From: Hahellaceae bacterium
Lineage (GTDB): Bacteria > Pseudomonadota > Gammaproteobacteria > Pseudomonadales > Oleiphilaceae
Length of the DNA: 64,000 nt
Assembly (NCBI GenBank): GCA_024234575.1
Contig: JACKOB010000003.1
Span: 558,001-622,000, forward strand
Reading direction: 5' to 3'
Positions 8,284-19,400 of the stretch are shown here, piece by piece. Position 1 is the stretch's first letter. Each line of letters begins with the position of its first letter. A model generated the notes under the pieces. That model was not told the DNA's origin, made no database searches, and saw nothing but the letters and a program-made list of their open reading frames with translations. The position numbers and the translations under genes were made by a program.

Positions 8284-9480
8284 ATGGAAGAACTTGCCGG
8301 CATGCGGAGCCGGATCAGCGCTTTATGTTTTAATCTGCTGCTGTTTAGCGGCAGTTACCTGCTATTAAATGCAGCGGCGGCTTCGCAGGATGTGCAACGT
8401 TCTGTGCAATTCGCGTTTGAGCGCAATATGCCATTTCTGCCCTGGATGATTTTGCCCTATCTGAGCTCAGGACTCTTGATAGCCTGGCTATTTCTACAAG
8501 GGCAAAGTTCGGAGCAACTGCGTATATTGAACCAGCGCTTTAGTCTTGCCACTTTGATCGCAGGGGGTATTTTCGCGCTCTGGCCCTTGCGTTTTGCCGC
8601 TGAGTTGCCTGCCGTGACAGAGCCCTGGCTAGCCTGGTTGTTTCAGTTGCTGCACCAGATCGACCGCCCTTACAATCAATGTCCCTCTTTGCATGTCACC
8701 TATGTCGTATTGGGATGGGTCACCTTGACGCCTAGGTTAGCTCATCAATGGCAACGCTGGCTCCTTGGTATCTGGCTCGGGTTGTTGCTGGTTTCCACGC
8801 TGCTGGTGTATCAGCATCATCTGTTGGATGTGATTGGCGGTTTGCTGTTGGGTGCGGGGATTGTGAAATTGATCACTAGGGCGCAGTCCCAACAAGGTTG
8901 GTTGTACGCTTTGGCGGCCCTTTCGAGTTTGATCGTCGGTGTGGGCTATTGGCAGCAACCCGTAAGCGCGTATCTGGCTATCAGTTTTGCCTTGGTCAGT
9001 CAGGCACATTTTCGCGGCGATCGCTTTTTCTTGCATAAGCGTGACGGCAAGCATCCCTGGTGGGTGTGGTTAGGATATGCTCCTTATCTGCTCGGCTATA
9101 GACTCACATGGCTACTCGTTCAATGGCGAGAGCGTGCACATAGCCCAGTCGAACAGGTTGATAACGGATTATGGATCGGGCGGCGGCTGAATAAGAGCCA
9201 GTCGGCTTTATTGCCGGAAAACTGTTTGGTGGTAGATTTGAGTTGCGAATTGTCAGAGCAACCGGCGTTGCTGCGCCCTAATCGCTATTTGCATTGGCCG
9301 CTGCTCGATTTAAGTCTTCCGGACACAGAGGGTTGTATGTCGCTTCTGCAAATTCTGGATGACGAGTTGGCGCAGGGTGGTCAGGTCTATTTGCACTGTG
9401 CGATGGGGTACTCGCGCTGCAGGCAGATCATGCAGATGTATCAACAATATACGGCAAGGCGGATTCAGCGGCAGCAGTAA
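8284..9480 (+). CDS. ynbD: PAP2-type phosphatase fused to dual-specificity phosphatase (YnbD-like)
   Basis: A 398-residue membrane protein. The N-terminal half has several transmembrane helices and PAP2 (phosphatidate phosphatase) motifs: 'CPSLHVTYV' (about residue 136) and 'YQHHLLDVIGG' for the C-terminal histidine motif. The C-terminal 100 residues form a cytosolic dual-specificity/tyrosine phosphatase domain with an intact HCx5R loop, 'HCAMGYSR' (Cys372). This fusion is the architecture of E. coli YnbD, and the following genes match YnbA, YnbC and YnbB, which strengthens the call. The role is inferred as dephosphorylation of a lipid phosphate and/or a soluble phosphoester in a phospholipid-modification pathway. 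It is transcribed divergently from the patatin-like gene with little or no spacer. Confidence 0.85.
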   Translation: MEELAGMRSRISALCFNLLLFSGSYLLLNAAAASQDVQRSVQFAFERNMPFLPWMILPYLSSGLLIAWLFLQGQSSEQLRILNQRFSLATLIAGGIFALWPLRFAAELPAVTEPWLAWLFQLLHQIDRPYNQCPSLHVTYVVLGWVTLTPRLAHQWQRWLLGIWLGLLLVSTLLVYQHHLLDVIGGLLLGAGIVKLITRAQSQQGWLYALAALSSLIVGVGYWQQPVSAYLAISFALVSQAHFRGDRFFLHKRDGKHPWWVWLGYAPYLLGYRLTWLLVQWRERAHSPVEQVDNGLWIGRRLNKSQSALLPENCLVVDLSCELSEQPALLRPNRYLHWPLLDLSLPDTEGCMSLLQILDDELAQGGQVYLHCAMGYSRCRQIMQMYQQYTARRIQRQQ

Positions 9481-9492
9481 ACAGGAGAAAAC

Positions 9493-10122
9493 ATGGCTCT
9501 TTCGATTTATCAGTTCAAACCGGCATTTCAGCGCCTGTTGCTGCCATTAGTGCGACGCTTAGCGGTAGCTGGCGTCTCGCCCAACCAGATTACTCTGCTG
9601 GCACTGCTTTTGTCCGTTGGTCTGGGGGCGGCGTTGTGGCATTGGCCGGAACAGCAGTGGTTGTGGTGGGCCTTTCCGTGCTGGATGCTGTTGCGCATGG
9701 CGCTGAATGCCGCTGACGGGTTGCTTGCAACATACAGTCAGCAACAAACCCCGCTGGGCGCTCTGTTGAACGAAATGGCCGATGTATTGGCAGATGTGGC
9801 CTTATATCTGCCATTTTTATTGTTGCCCGGCGCTTCAGCAGCGTTGGTGATTGCCTTTGTGATCTGCGCATTGTTGTCTGAATTTGCCGGACTATTGGCT
9901 CTTCGAATTGGTGCGCCCCGCCGTTTTGACGGCCCTATGGGAAAAAGTGAGCGCGCAGTGTTGTTCGGGGTGCTGGCGATCGGCGCAGCACCAGGAGGGG
10001 CGGGTCTCGAAGAGACTGGCGTGTTCTTGAACGGCATGTTGCTATTGGGACTGCTGTTGTGCGGCTGGACCTGTCTAAACCGTTTGCAGCAGGCACTTAA
10101 AACTGCGCCACCGACACTGTGA
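9493..10122 (+). CDS. ynbA: CDP-alcohol phosphatidyltransferase family protein (YnbA-like)
   Basis: A 209-residue polytopic membrane enzyme of the CDP-alcohol phosphatidyltransferase family, which swaps the CMP of a CDP-alcohol for another alcohol. The signature appears as 'NAADGLLAT' then G, 'LLNEMADVLAD'. Compared with the consensus D-G-x2-A-R-x8-G-x3-D-x3-D, the Arg is Thr and the third Asp is Asn. From memory, an Asn at that position is also found in E. coli YnbA, so it is probably a subfamily trait. The ribosome site AGGAGAAAAC precedes the ATG, 12 bases after ynbD. Its 3' end overlaps the convergent ynbC-like gene by 26 bases. Confidence 0.85.
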   Translation: MALSIYQFKPAFQRLLLPLVRRLAVAGVSPNQITLLALLLSVGLGAALWHWPEQQWLWWAFPCWMLLRMALNAADGLLATYSQQQTPLGALLNEMADVLADVALYLPFLLLPGASAALVIAFVICALLSEFAGLLALRIGAPRRFDGPMGKSERAVLFGVLAIGAAPGGAGLEETGVFLNGMLLLGLLLCGWTCLNRLQQALKTAPPTL

Positions 10123-11848
10123 AGATTCCTTTAGTACCAATTCGAGTGCTCACTTTTCGACCACCGGCATTACGGACAAGTGCGTCCATTTCGTTTTGCG
10201 ATCTCGGGCGCATGACCCAGGGCTGTCCCTGGTGGTTATTTAAAGTATGTGCAATCAATTCAAGTTGTGGATGCCAGGGTTGTCCGGTATAAACCAAATA
10301 ACCGCCCGGCGCGATCTGTTGGCGAATCCCTTGCAGGGAACGGTCAATCAGCCTGTTGTCGCTAAACAACTCGTAAAGCCCTGAAACAATCACAATATCA
10401 AATGACTGGTCCAGTGTTGGGTAACTTTCCGGCGCGAATGCGTCACGTTGCTCATAATGCACCGTGCTTTGCAGCCCCAGTGACAGTGCAAGTTGTTGCG
10501 CATCATCGAGGTTCTGTTGTTGAAAATCTCGCAGCGTGAGTTCAAACGGTCGTTCCTGATAGCGTTTGAGGATTTCTAACACATAGCGTCCTGACCCCGC
10601 TGCCACATCTAGGATTCGTATGGGGCGTTCTGCGGGATATTGTTCGATCAGTGTAATAAGGCTGTGCTGCAGATCAATTTTACGTTGGCGAATGCCTCGC
10701 CAGCCGATTGCCTGCAAATAGCCGCTGTCAATCCATTTCCCAATCAGGAACCGCCCTTGTGGCTGATTGCGGTAGACATAGTCAAGCGATTTCCCTGAGT
10801 CGAAACCATGTTCCAGGCCAATACTCATACCACAACTGAGGCGGCCAAGTTTTTGTAGCAACAGGCGCTGGAAGATATAGGCGGCTTTTTTCCAGAACGG
10901 TATGAGAGGTGATTGTCCGCTAGCATGGGAGGCGAGTGTTAAGGAGTGTGGAAGAAGCGGGAGTGCAGGCAACGGCAAGGAAAAACAGTCGTCGATAAAA
11001 TCATGCATGGCATGCAAGGGTGTTTGCATATCTGCTTCATATAAGATCGCGTGAAAACTGTCGGGCAACACAACCAGGCGTTTCAGTGAGGAGGATAAAC
11101 GCTGGAAAAATAGTAGCTGTGGTGCTGTTTTGACGACAAGGTCGCGGCCGGCAACCAGCATTAGAATGGGCGTATCTATCGCGGCGGCATCGTGCACGAT
11201 ACGCTTCGCGGTCTCTGCCAGATCCAGTAACACCCGTGCCGAAATAGCTTTGGCAATCAATGGATCAGAATCATAAAGTTCAGCCTGCTCCGGACAATGG
11301 GTCAGCATCGATGAGCGAATGTAACTGGTCACAAACAGGTCAGGTTTGAATTTTGTCGCAAAATGCAGCGCTGGTTTGGCTAGTGGAACATAGAGATTTA
11401 TATCAAAAGCGGCTGCCGCCATAATCAGTCCCCGTACAGGAACGGCGTAGTCATGTAACCACGTGGAGGCAACGACTGCTCCGACACTATTGGCCACCAG
11501 AAGCATGTTTTCCGGTTTAATTTGAAAGGTGGTCGCCAGATGCTGAATGAAATTATCCAGGTCACGCACTAGGCTGCCAAAGTCCGGCGCATCGCCACGT
11601 TCCCCTGGAGAATAACCATGGCCACGTGCGTCCCAGGCAAAAGCCCAGTCTTGTTCATATCCCAATTGCGCGACCAGCGGTGCAATGCGTCCGGAATGCT
11701 CATGGCCACGGTGCAAAAAAATCAACGCCCGTCGCTCGCTTGGTGAGCGCTCCTGCAGCGGTTGCCAGGCACGATAAAACAAGCGTTCGCCTTCACTAAC
11801 AAAACCCGCTTCCAACGACTGCCAGGCTGAGGTGGATGTTGCATTCAT
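10097..11848 (-). CDS. ynbC: Alpha/beta hydrolase-methyltransferase fusion (YnbC-like)
   Basis: A 583-residue two-domain protein. Residues about 10-290 form a serine-aminopeptidase-type (Hydrolase_4) alpha/beta hydrolase, with 'HRGHEHSGR', a nucleophile elbow 'VANSVGAVVA', Asp in 'AGRDLVV' and His in 'DSFHAIL'. Residues about 370-583 are a class I SAM-dependent methyltransferase with motif I 'ILDVAAGSGRYV' and 'DIVIVSGLYELF'. This fusion is characteristic of YnbC. Monoacylglycerol lipase-like hydrolases share the N-terminal fold. It overlaps the following ynbB-like gene by four bases (ATGA), so the two are translationally coupled, while ynbD-ynbA face them on the other strand. The substrate is presumably a phospholipid-derived molecule. 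Confidence 0.85.
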   Translation of the reverse strand: MNATSTSAWQSLEAGFVSEGERLFYRAWQPLQERSPSERRALIFLHRGHEHSGRIAPLVAQLGYEQDWAFAWDARGHGYSPGERGDAPDFGSLVRDLDNFIQHLATTFQIKPENMLLVANSVGAVVASTWLHDYAVPVRGLIMAAAAFDINLYVPLAKPALHFATKFKPDLFVTSYIRSSMLTHCPEQAELYDSDPLIAKAISARVLLDLAETAKRIVHDAAAIDTPILMLVAGRDLVVKTAPQLLFFQRLSSSLKRLVVLPDSFHAILYEADMQTPLHAMHDFIDDCFSLPLPALPLLPHSLTLASHASGQSPLIPFWKKAAYIFQRLLLQKLGRLSCGMSIGLEHGFDSGKSLDYVYRNQPQGRFLIGKWIDSGYLQAIGWRGIRQRKIDLQHSLITLIEQYPAERPIRILDVAAGSGRYVLEILKRYQERPFELTLRDFQQQNLDDAQQLALSLGLQSTVHYEQRDAFAPESYPTLDQSFDIVIVSGLYELFSDNRLIDRSLQGIRQQIAPGGYLVYTGQPWHPQLELIAHTLNNHQGQPWVMRPRSQNEMDALVRNAGGRKVSTRIGTKGIFTVSVAQF

Positions 11849-12762
11849 AAATTACCTACCGGAAAAAAGTGCACCATACCCAGCCATGCGGGCGCAGTGA
11901 ATATGAGGCTGTCAACCCGGTCAAGGATGCCACCGTGACCTCGAATCAAGCTTGAAAAATCTTTTATGGCTAACTGGCGCTTCACAAAAGATAGTGAGAA
12001 ATCGCCGACAAATCCACACAAGGACAACCCAAGGCCGCAAGCGAGCAGCCAATTATGGTCGGCGAGGTGCAAATAGCCTCCTAGCAGGGTCGCTAGAATC
12101 ATGGTCACCAGAATGCCGCCAAATAGTCCCTGCCAGGTTTTGTGCGGGCTGATTTTGGGGGCAATTCGATGTTTCCCCAGGAGTTTGCCGGAGATAAACT
12201 GCGCCACGTCGTTAAATGCCGTCAGAACGAAAAGTAAAAAAAGGGTTTTAAAGATGATATCTGTGGAATAACCAGAAAAAGGAGCTGTGAACAGCAACCC
12301 TAGACCACAAAGGCTCAGCCACCAACAGGCGATGACTTCCTGTTGGCGTAGAGCCAGCGGAATAAAAACTGCACAGGCCAAGCCAAACAAGAGCAACTGT
12401 GACTGGATTAGCCAAGGCCACTGAATGCTTTGGGTCAGGATTAGCGCTGACAAACCATAAACCGTGATACTGGTTAGTGCGATCACTCCGAACCGCCGCG
12501 TTTGGCGCGCATGAATTGATAACTCGCGCCCAATCAATCCCATCAGTAAAAGAAACAATAAGCATATACCCAAGGGAAACAATAGTAGAGCAGCCGTTAC
12601 CACTGGAAAAATAAGCCACCAGGCATTGACCTGTTGCTGCAAGCCCGGCGATGCATAGCGTCTGAACCTCCAGGCCAGTATGGAGCTTAAGCTTAAAAAG
12701 CCGTACAGCATGGCAAGCACCGTCCAAAATTGCTGAATTGTTTGAGGTAAAAGCTCTGACAA
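11845..12762 (-). CDS. ynbB: CDP-diglyceride synthase/phosphatidate cytidylyltransferase (YnbB-like)
   Basis: A 305-residue integral membrane protein with about eight hydrophobic helices and the complete phosphatidate cytidylyltransferase signature near the C-terminus: 'SFVKRQLAIKDFSSLIRGHG' followed by G-I-L-D-R-V-D. The predicted reaction is CTP plus phosphatidate (or a related lipid phosphate) to a CDP-lipid. With YnbA-like transferase, YnbC-like hydrolase/methyltransferase and YnbD-like phosphatase beside it, this supports a self-contained pathway for a variant phospholipid, separate from the housekeeping cdsA. It is the first gene of its minus-strand pair; its promoter must lie in the 12.8-13.5 kb gap. 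Confidence 0.88.
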   Translation of the reverse strand: MSELLPQTIQQFWTVLAMLYGFLSLSSILAWRFRRYASPGLQQQVNAWWLIFPVVTAALLLFPLGICLLFLLLMGLIGRELSIHARQTRRFGVIALTSITVYGLSALILTQSIQWPWLIQSQLLLFGLACAVFIPLALRQQEVIACWWLSLCGLGLLFTAPFSGYSTDIIFKTLFLLFVLTAFNDVAQFISGKLLGKHRIAPKISPHKTWQGLFGGILVTMILATLLGGYLHLADHNWLLACGLGLSLCGFVGDFSLSFVKRQLAIKDFSSLIRGHGGILDRVDSLIFTAPAWLGMVHFFPVGNL

Positions 12763-13497
12763 AATGATCTCGCCTTGATAGTAGGTGCGGCTTCAGAAAA
12801 GGTAGTACGGCCTCTGATAAGGTAGCACAGATGTAGAATAACGGTGCTGCGGTGATGGTTGTATTTATCTGGTGGCCTTGGTGCGGTTTTCTGTTTTCCT
12901 TGAGAACAAGTGTTTTACCATGGCGATGCATATGTTTAATTTATTCAAGTCGTTACAGGATTATTTTCGTCACGCTCGAACTCCGAAACTTACGATATGA
13001 CACCACTATTTACAATATTTGACACTTTGGTGATCGTTTTTAGGTTTTAAGTTCTAGGGCGGATCACTACAATGCGCCTGATTAAACAGATCGACCGCAG
13101 AGTCGGCTTATATAAAAGCGAGGCAATTCAATTTTGGTTGTTGTGTGGTCTCGCACGCAAGGTAATTCAACAGACATATTCCGTTAGCAAACGGAGCACG
13201 CAAGGATAGCGGCTGGCTTCATCGCGGCTGTGGTTATTGGAGCAAAGACATAGCCGGCATATGGTTACCCGTAACTATCTATCTATACTTTCGTCAATCG
13301 TTCACGCAGTGATCAAACTGGACTACTCTTAATAGCTAGTTGCTCACGCTGAACGGTGGTTTCGTTAAACACAAATCAACTCTTCGGTTGTTGGTCAATC
13401 GCTGTTACTCAATAGGTTTCAGCCTTTGCACTGATTGCCGCATTTATGGTTGCTGAGCAGCGACTGAGTATTGGCTAAGAGTGGATGACTGCGTGCG
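12763..13497. other. 735-bp intergenic region between ynbB-like and megasynthase genes
   Basis: I see no convincing gene here. It must hold the divergent promoters of the ynbB-ynbC pair and of the megasynthase operon. Local features are a TTGACA at about 13020 without a good -10 partner, a TATAAA-like patch near 13113, and a small hairpin TCCGTT-agca-AACGGA near 13180. The length suggests a long leader or several regulator sites for the biosynthetic operon, but none matches a known operator that I recognise. Confidence 0.5.
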
Positions 13498-16400
13498 ATG
13501 TTGACGATTCCTGAAAATCTTAAAAGTTTTCTAGAGCCCTATCTTTACCGAATGGAACATCAGCCGGATGATCTGGCTTATATCTTTTTGGAAGATGGTG
13601 AGCAGCGCGAAGTACGGATTACTTTTCGTCAGCTCCACGATCAAGCGCAAAATATTGCCAAAGCGATGCGCCAGCATGCAGAACTGGGCGATCGAGTTGT
13701 TCTTATTTACCAGCCAGGTATTGAGTTTATTTTTGCCTTTGCCGCCTGCCTCTTCGCAGGTGTTATTGCCGTTCCTGTTTACCCACCACAAGGGCCAAAA
13801 GATTGGCCACGTTTTCTAAAGATAGTGCAGGATGCAGATGTAAAGCTTATCTGTACCAGTAGCATTGTCTTTAAGCCGTTTCAGGCGGCACAAAAAGCGA
13901 CACCACAAATTTCTGCCATTCCTTGTATTGCCACCGACCAGTTAAGCGAACAAACAGAGCGCTGGGTGCGTCCGCCGGGCAACAAGGATGATATCGTTTT
14001 CTTGCAATATACCTCTGGCTCTACTGGTGATCCGAAAGGGGTCATGGTGACGCATGGTAATTTGCTGCATAACCAGCATATTAATGTGACGGGGTATCAG
14101 CATGACGAAAATCTCGTTGTCGTTAGCTGGTTGCCGCAATATCACGACATGGGGTTGATTGGAAATATCCTGTTGGCGCCTTATACCGGACGACCGGTTA
14201 TTCTGATGTCGCCCATGGCTTTTCTACAAAAGCCATTGCGCTGGCTGCAGGCAATTAGTCGTTACCGGGCAACGGCGAGTGGGGCACCTAATTTTGCCTA
14301 CGAACTATGCTTGCGTAAAATCAAAGATGAAGATTTGGCCGAGCTGGATCTTAGCCATTGGGATTTTGCCTACAACGGTGCAGAGTTTATTCGTACCAGT
14401 ACGATTGAGCGCTTTTACGAAAGATTCAAAGACTGTGGTTTAAAGAAAGAAGCGATCTGTCCTATCTACGGACTTGCTGAGTCGACGTTAATTGTTACCG
14501 CTGCTGACAAACACTCGCTGTATAAAAGCTTGTATATTGATAGTGAGTCTCTGCATCGGGGCAAGATCGACCTTTTGACCGGCCAGTGCGGAAAATCAGA
14601 GGCTGGTGAAGACAAAGGTCGTTGGGTAACGGGGTGTGGCACACCTTTTTTACAGGATGTAAGGGTAGTAAACCCGGAAACCCTAAGACCCTGTAATGAT
14701 TTAACCGTTGGCGAAATATGGGTTCGTGGCGAAAGTATTTGTAAGGGGTATTGGGGCAAGCCGGAAACCACCACGGACGTTTTTGGCGCCCATACCTCGG
14801 ATACTCAAGATGGCCCCTACCTGCGTACTGGGGATCTGGGCTTTTTGCATGAGGGTGAGCTGTACATCACCGGGCGCCATAAAGAAGTAATTATTCTCGA
14901 TGGGCGCAATTTATACCCTCAGGATATTGAAGACGTTGTTCAGCAAGATCGGCCACAATTACGCAAAGGTTGTGGTGCGGCGTTTGCTGTTGATGATAAC
15001 GATGTAGAGAAGCTGGTTCTGGTGCAGGAAGTTGCTCGCGGTGTTGATCTGAGCGAGCCAGAATTTGACAAGATCGCGAAATCGATACGTTCTGATGTTG
15101 TTGAAGTATTTGGCGTGAATCTCTTTGCGTTGGTGCTGATTAAGCAGGGGACCTTTCTTAAAACATCCAGCGGTAAAATCAGACGACGGGCGATGCGGGA
15201 AAAATTCTTGCAGAAAAAATTGCAGGAAATTTATCGTTCGGTAACAGATACCATCGCATCCGCAGGCACCGTTAGCGTATCGGCCAAGGCTAAGTCTAAA
15301 ACGGCAGACTCTGTGCCTGCTGTCGCCGAGAATGCCACGCTATCAACGATTGCACGAAGCGGTATCGAGAAGATTATTGTGAGCCTGGTCGCGCCCCATG
15401 TGGGATTGCACGAACGGGAAATCGATATCAGTCGCCCGCTTAGCGATTATGGCATGGACTCGAAAACCCTGGTTGGCTTGTCGGGTGAGTTAAACGATGC
15501 CTTAACGCTGGATTTGGCCCCCCGCATTTTTTATGACTATCCCTCTATTGAGGCCTTGGCTCGCTATTTAAGTGGTGAGTCGTTGGTGGTTAATGCTGCA
15601 TCCGGTGAAACAGAAGTGGTGGATCTAGCAGAGCCGGTGGCGATTATCGGTATGGCTTGTCGTTTTCCTGGAGGGGCAGATTCGCTGGCAGGTTTTTGGC
15701 AGTTGCTGGCGGGGGAAACAGATGCAATCAGTGACGTCCCAGATGATCGCTGGAATGTGAAAGACTATTATGACCCGGCTGCGGCGACTGAAGGAAAAAT
15801 GAACACTCGCTGGGGTGGCTTTTTGTCCCAGGTCGCTGATTTTGATGCAGACTTTTTTAATATATCTCCTCGGGAAGCCCGCTCGATGGACCCGCAGCAG
15901 CGCCTGTTGCTGGAAACCAGCTGGGAAGCCCTGGAACATGCCAACATCCCACCCTCTGCCATTGCCGGCAGTAATGCGGGAGTTTTTATTGGCATCAGCA
16001 ATAATGATTATGACCGTATCCGTGCCCGTACGCTTCACCCCAACGATGCCTATGCAGGAACAGGTAATGCCTTTAGCATTGCGGCAAACCGGTTGTCGTA
16101 CTTTTTTGACTTGCACGGGCCAAGTCTGGCGATTGATACGGCTTGCTCGTCCTCTTTGGTGGCGATTCATCAAGCCTGCCAAAGCTTAAGGATGGGAGAA
16201 AGCCAGCTGGCATTTGCCGCCGGAGTTAATCTGATTCTAACCCCTGATTTAACCGTGACATTCAGCCAGAGCCGGATGATGGCAGCAGATGGTCGTTGTA
16301 AGACCTTTGATGACAGTGCTGATGGTTATGTGCGTGGTGAAGGTTGCGGGGTGGTGTTGCTTAAGCGGCTGAGTGATGCCGAACGTGATGGCGACCGTGT

Positions 16401-19400
16401 TTTGGCTGTGGTTAAAGGTTCGGGAGTGACTCAGGACGGGCGTAGCAACGGTTTAACCGCACCCAATGGCCCTTCTCAGGAAAGAGCAATTCGACAGGCG
16501 CTTCAGCGAGCACAAGTATTACCGCAGCAGGTCAGCTATGTTGAAGCGCATGGCACGGGTACGTCTCTGGGCGACCCTATTGAAGTCCAGGCATTGCAGA
16601 ATGTTTACGGGCCTGGTCGTACTGCCGATTCGCCCTTGTGGATTGGGTCGGTAAAAACCAATATCGGCCACCTGGAAGCGGCGGCGGGAATTGCCGGGGT
16701 GATAAAAACCGTGCTGTCGATGCAACAGCAGCTGATACCCGCCCATAAGCACTTTAAAACGCCAAACCGACTGATAGCCTGGGAAAAAATGCAGTTAACG
16801 GTACCTGTTGCGCCTCAGTCATGGACTGCAGAGACCGGAAAAAAACGTCTCGCTGGGGTGAGCTCTTTTGGCTTTGGCGGAACTAATGCGCACGTACTGA
16901 TCGAAGACTACCCTGCATTGGCCGCCCAAAAGGCGCGCCCAGCGATGACCAGGTTGCCGGCGTTGTTGTGTTTGTCGGCCCGCAATCGAGCCGCATTAAG
17001 AGCGCTGACGCAACGTCATATTGATAATATCTCAGCCTCAACTGACGTCGACCTGCATAGTTACTGTCGTCAGGTTAATGCAGGCCGCGATCACTTTTCC
17101 CAGCGTTTAACCGTGCGCGCAAGTTCCCTCCGCGAGCTGCGGCAGCTATTGACCGGAATCGACTGGTTGGCACCTGCGGAAGGCGTATTTTTGTCACAGC
17201 GTACAAAGCAGGTGGGGCAACCCAAGCAAGCCTGGTTGTTTACAGGGCAAGGTTCGCAATACGAGCGGGTGGCAGAAACGCTCTACCAGTCGCAACCGGT
17301 ATTTAGAGAAGTATTTGATCAGTGTGATGAACTGCTAACGCCTCTCCTGGGTGAGTCGATGCGTCAGGTGCTTTATTCTGAGAGCGCTGTGGTGCGACAA
17401 AAAATACATCAAACCAGCCATACCCAGCCGTTATTGTTTTGTCTGGAATATGCACTGGCTAAACTTTGGATGAGCTGGGGCATAAAGCCCGACATGATGC
17501 TGGGACACAGTGTTGGCGAGTATGCCGCTGCCTGTCTTGCCGGTGTATTTTCGCTGGAAGATGCGATCAAGCTTATTGAAGCCAGAGGCCGGTTAATTCA
17601 GGCGTTGGAAAAACCAGGCTCGATGGTTGCCGTCTTCGCGCATCTTGATGATGTGCATTCCGCCATGGGGGATTTGCGCAACGTTTCGGTAGCAGCCTTT
17701 AACGGCCCGGGGCAAATCGTTATTGCTGGTGACGAAGCAGAGCTTGCGCAAGTAGTTACAGCGCTGACTGCGCGAAAAATAGAAAGCAGGGCGTTACAGG
17801 TTTCTCATGGGTTTCACTCGCCGCTAATGAGTCCGATGGTGGCGCAGTTTAAATCCGTGGCGGAGAGCATCCGCTACCAGTTGCCAGATATCGATATCAT
17901 TTCTACCGTGACGGGACGGCAAATAAATGATGAGATTGCCTCTTCAGCTTACTGGTGCAGCCATATTTTGGCGCCGGTTATGTTCGAGCAGGGTATTGAT
18001 GCGTTGCGTGAGCAGCAGGCTGATGTGTTTCTTGAAATCGGCCCATCGACAACTCTGGCTGCCATGGGGCGTCGCTGTGATCCATCCAGTCAGGCAGCTT
18101 GGGTATCAACGCTGCGGGAGAACACCGATGACAACCTGCACATAGCGACCACCATGGCACAACTTTATGTTGCGGGTGTCCGGTTTGACTGGCAGAAGGT
18201 GAATGAGGGGGCGGCAACATTTGTGACGCTGCCAAGTTATCCCTTTCAGCGACAAAAATTTTGGCTGGATGTCAGCGCTAATGAGAGATCACTGGTGCCA
18301 GTACGGCAAGCGCAGAACGACACCACAACGGGGGCACACTTTTTATTAGGTAAACAACTTTTTTCTCCACGCTTGCAGCCTGGTGAAATGCATTTTGATA
18401 CCACGCTTACCGCGGAGAGCCCGCACTTTACACCTGAATTTGGTGCGGATGAGTTAACCATTCGACTGCCGGTATTTCTGGTGATTGCGCTGCAAATAGG
18501 CGCAAAAGCCTATGGCCGTGTCTCTCTGAGCACACAAGATCTGGAGCTGTATGAGGATGTGAGCGTCGCGCCAAACGAGGCACGCACGATGCAGACCTTT
18601 GTTGAAACTCTTGCCACCAACGAAGTTCGCTTTAAGTGTTATTCACCGTTGCCTGAAAGCGATTCAGCGGGCATCGCTCGCCAGGGAGACGAAGAAACCC
18701 CTGACTGGAAACTCGTCGCCAGTGCGACAATTATCAAGACTGATAAGCAGCGTCGACCGGCAATGAATATGCTAAATACGCTCCAGACACGAATCAGCCG
18801 GGATATTGATGCGCAGGAGTATTACGAAAACTGCCGAGACCGGGGGTTGTTCTATGGCGCGTTTCCGCAGCTGTTGGTTTCGCATCTGTTTACCGCAGAC
18901 AATGAAGCATTGGGACGGATCTCGCTAAACAAAGACGAAGCGCACTGGAGCCCGCAAACAGATTTCCCATTGCACTATATTCATGCTTGTTTTCAGGTGA
19001 TCGGTGCCATTTGCTACGAAGACAGTGATCATACTTTCCTGCCATACCGGATAAGCCGGGTCGAATTCTTTGATGCACCGCCAACCAATGGCTGGGTACA
19101 TGTTATCCGCAACAGTTCCTGGGATGACGAAGAGCGGCACCTGGATGTGGATGTGCTCTGGCTGAACGATGCCGGGCAGCCAGTGGTAAGTGCGACAGGC
19201 ATGAAACTTAAAGCCGCCAGAACGCCGGTGAAAGGGTTAAAAGATCAACTGCGCACGATGACTCAATCTCGCAGACTGCGCACCTTGCGGGAATTTCTGC
19301 TGCGCATTGTCGGCAAAGCGTTGTCCATTGAAACAGACCGGCTGGATCAGGATCGCTCGTTAATGGAGTTGGGGATGGACTCGCTGATCGCCATGGAGAT

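Noticed and set aside
12248..12931. Open frame of 227 residues overlapping the ynbB-like gene on the same strand
   Set aside because: It runs out of frame through a gene with a complete CDP-diglyceride synthase signature and has no recognisable domain.
15625..16182. Long antisense open frame within the ketosynthase region
   Set aside because: It is a shadow of the GC-biased codon positions of the megasynthase and has no domain or ribosome site.
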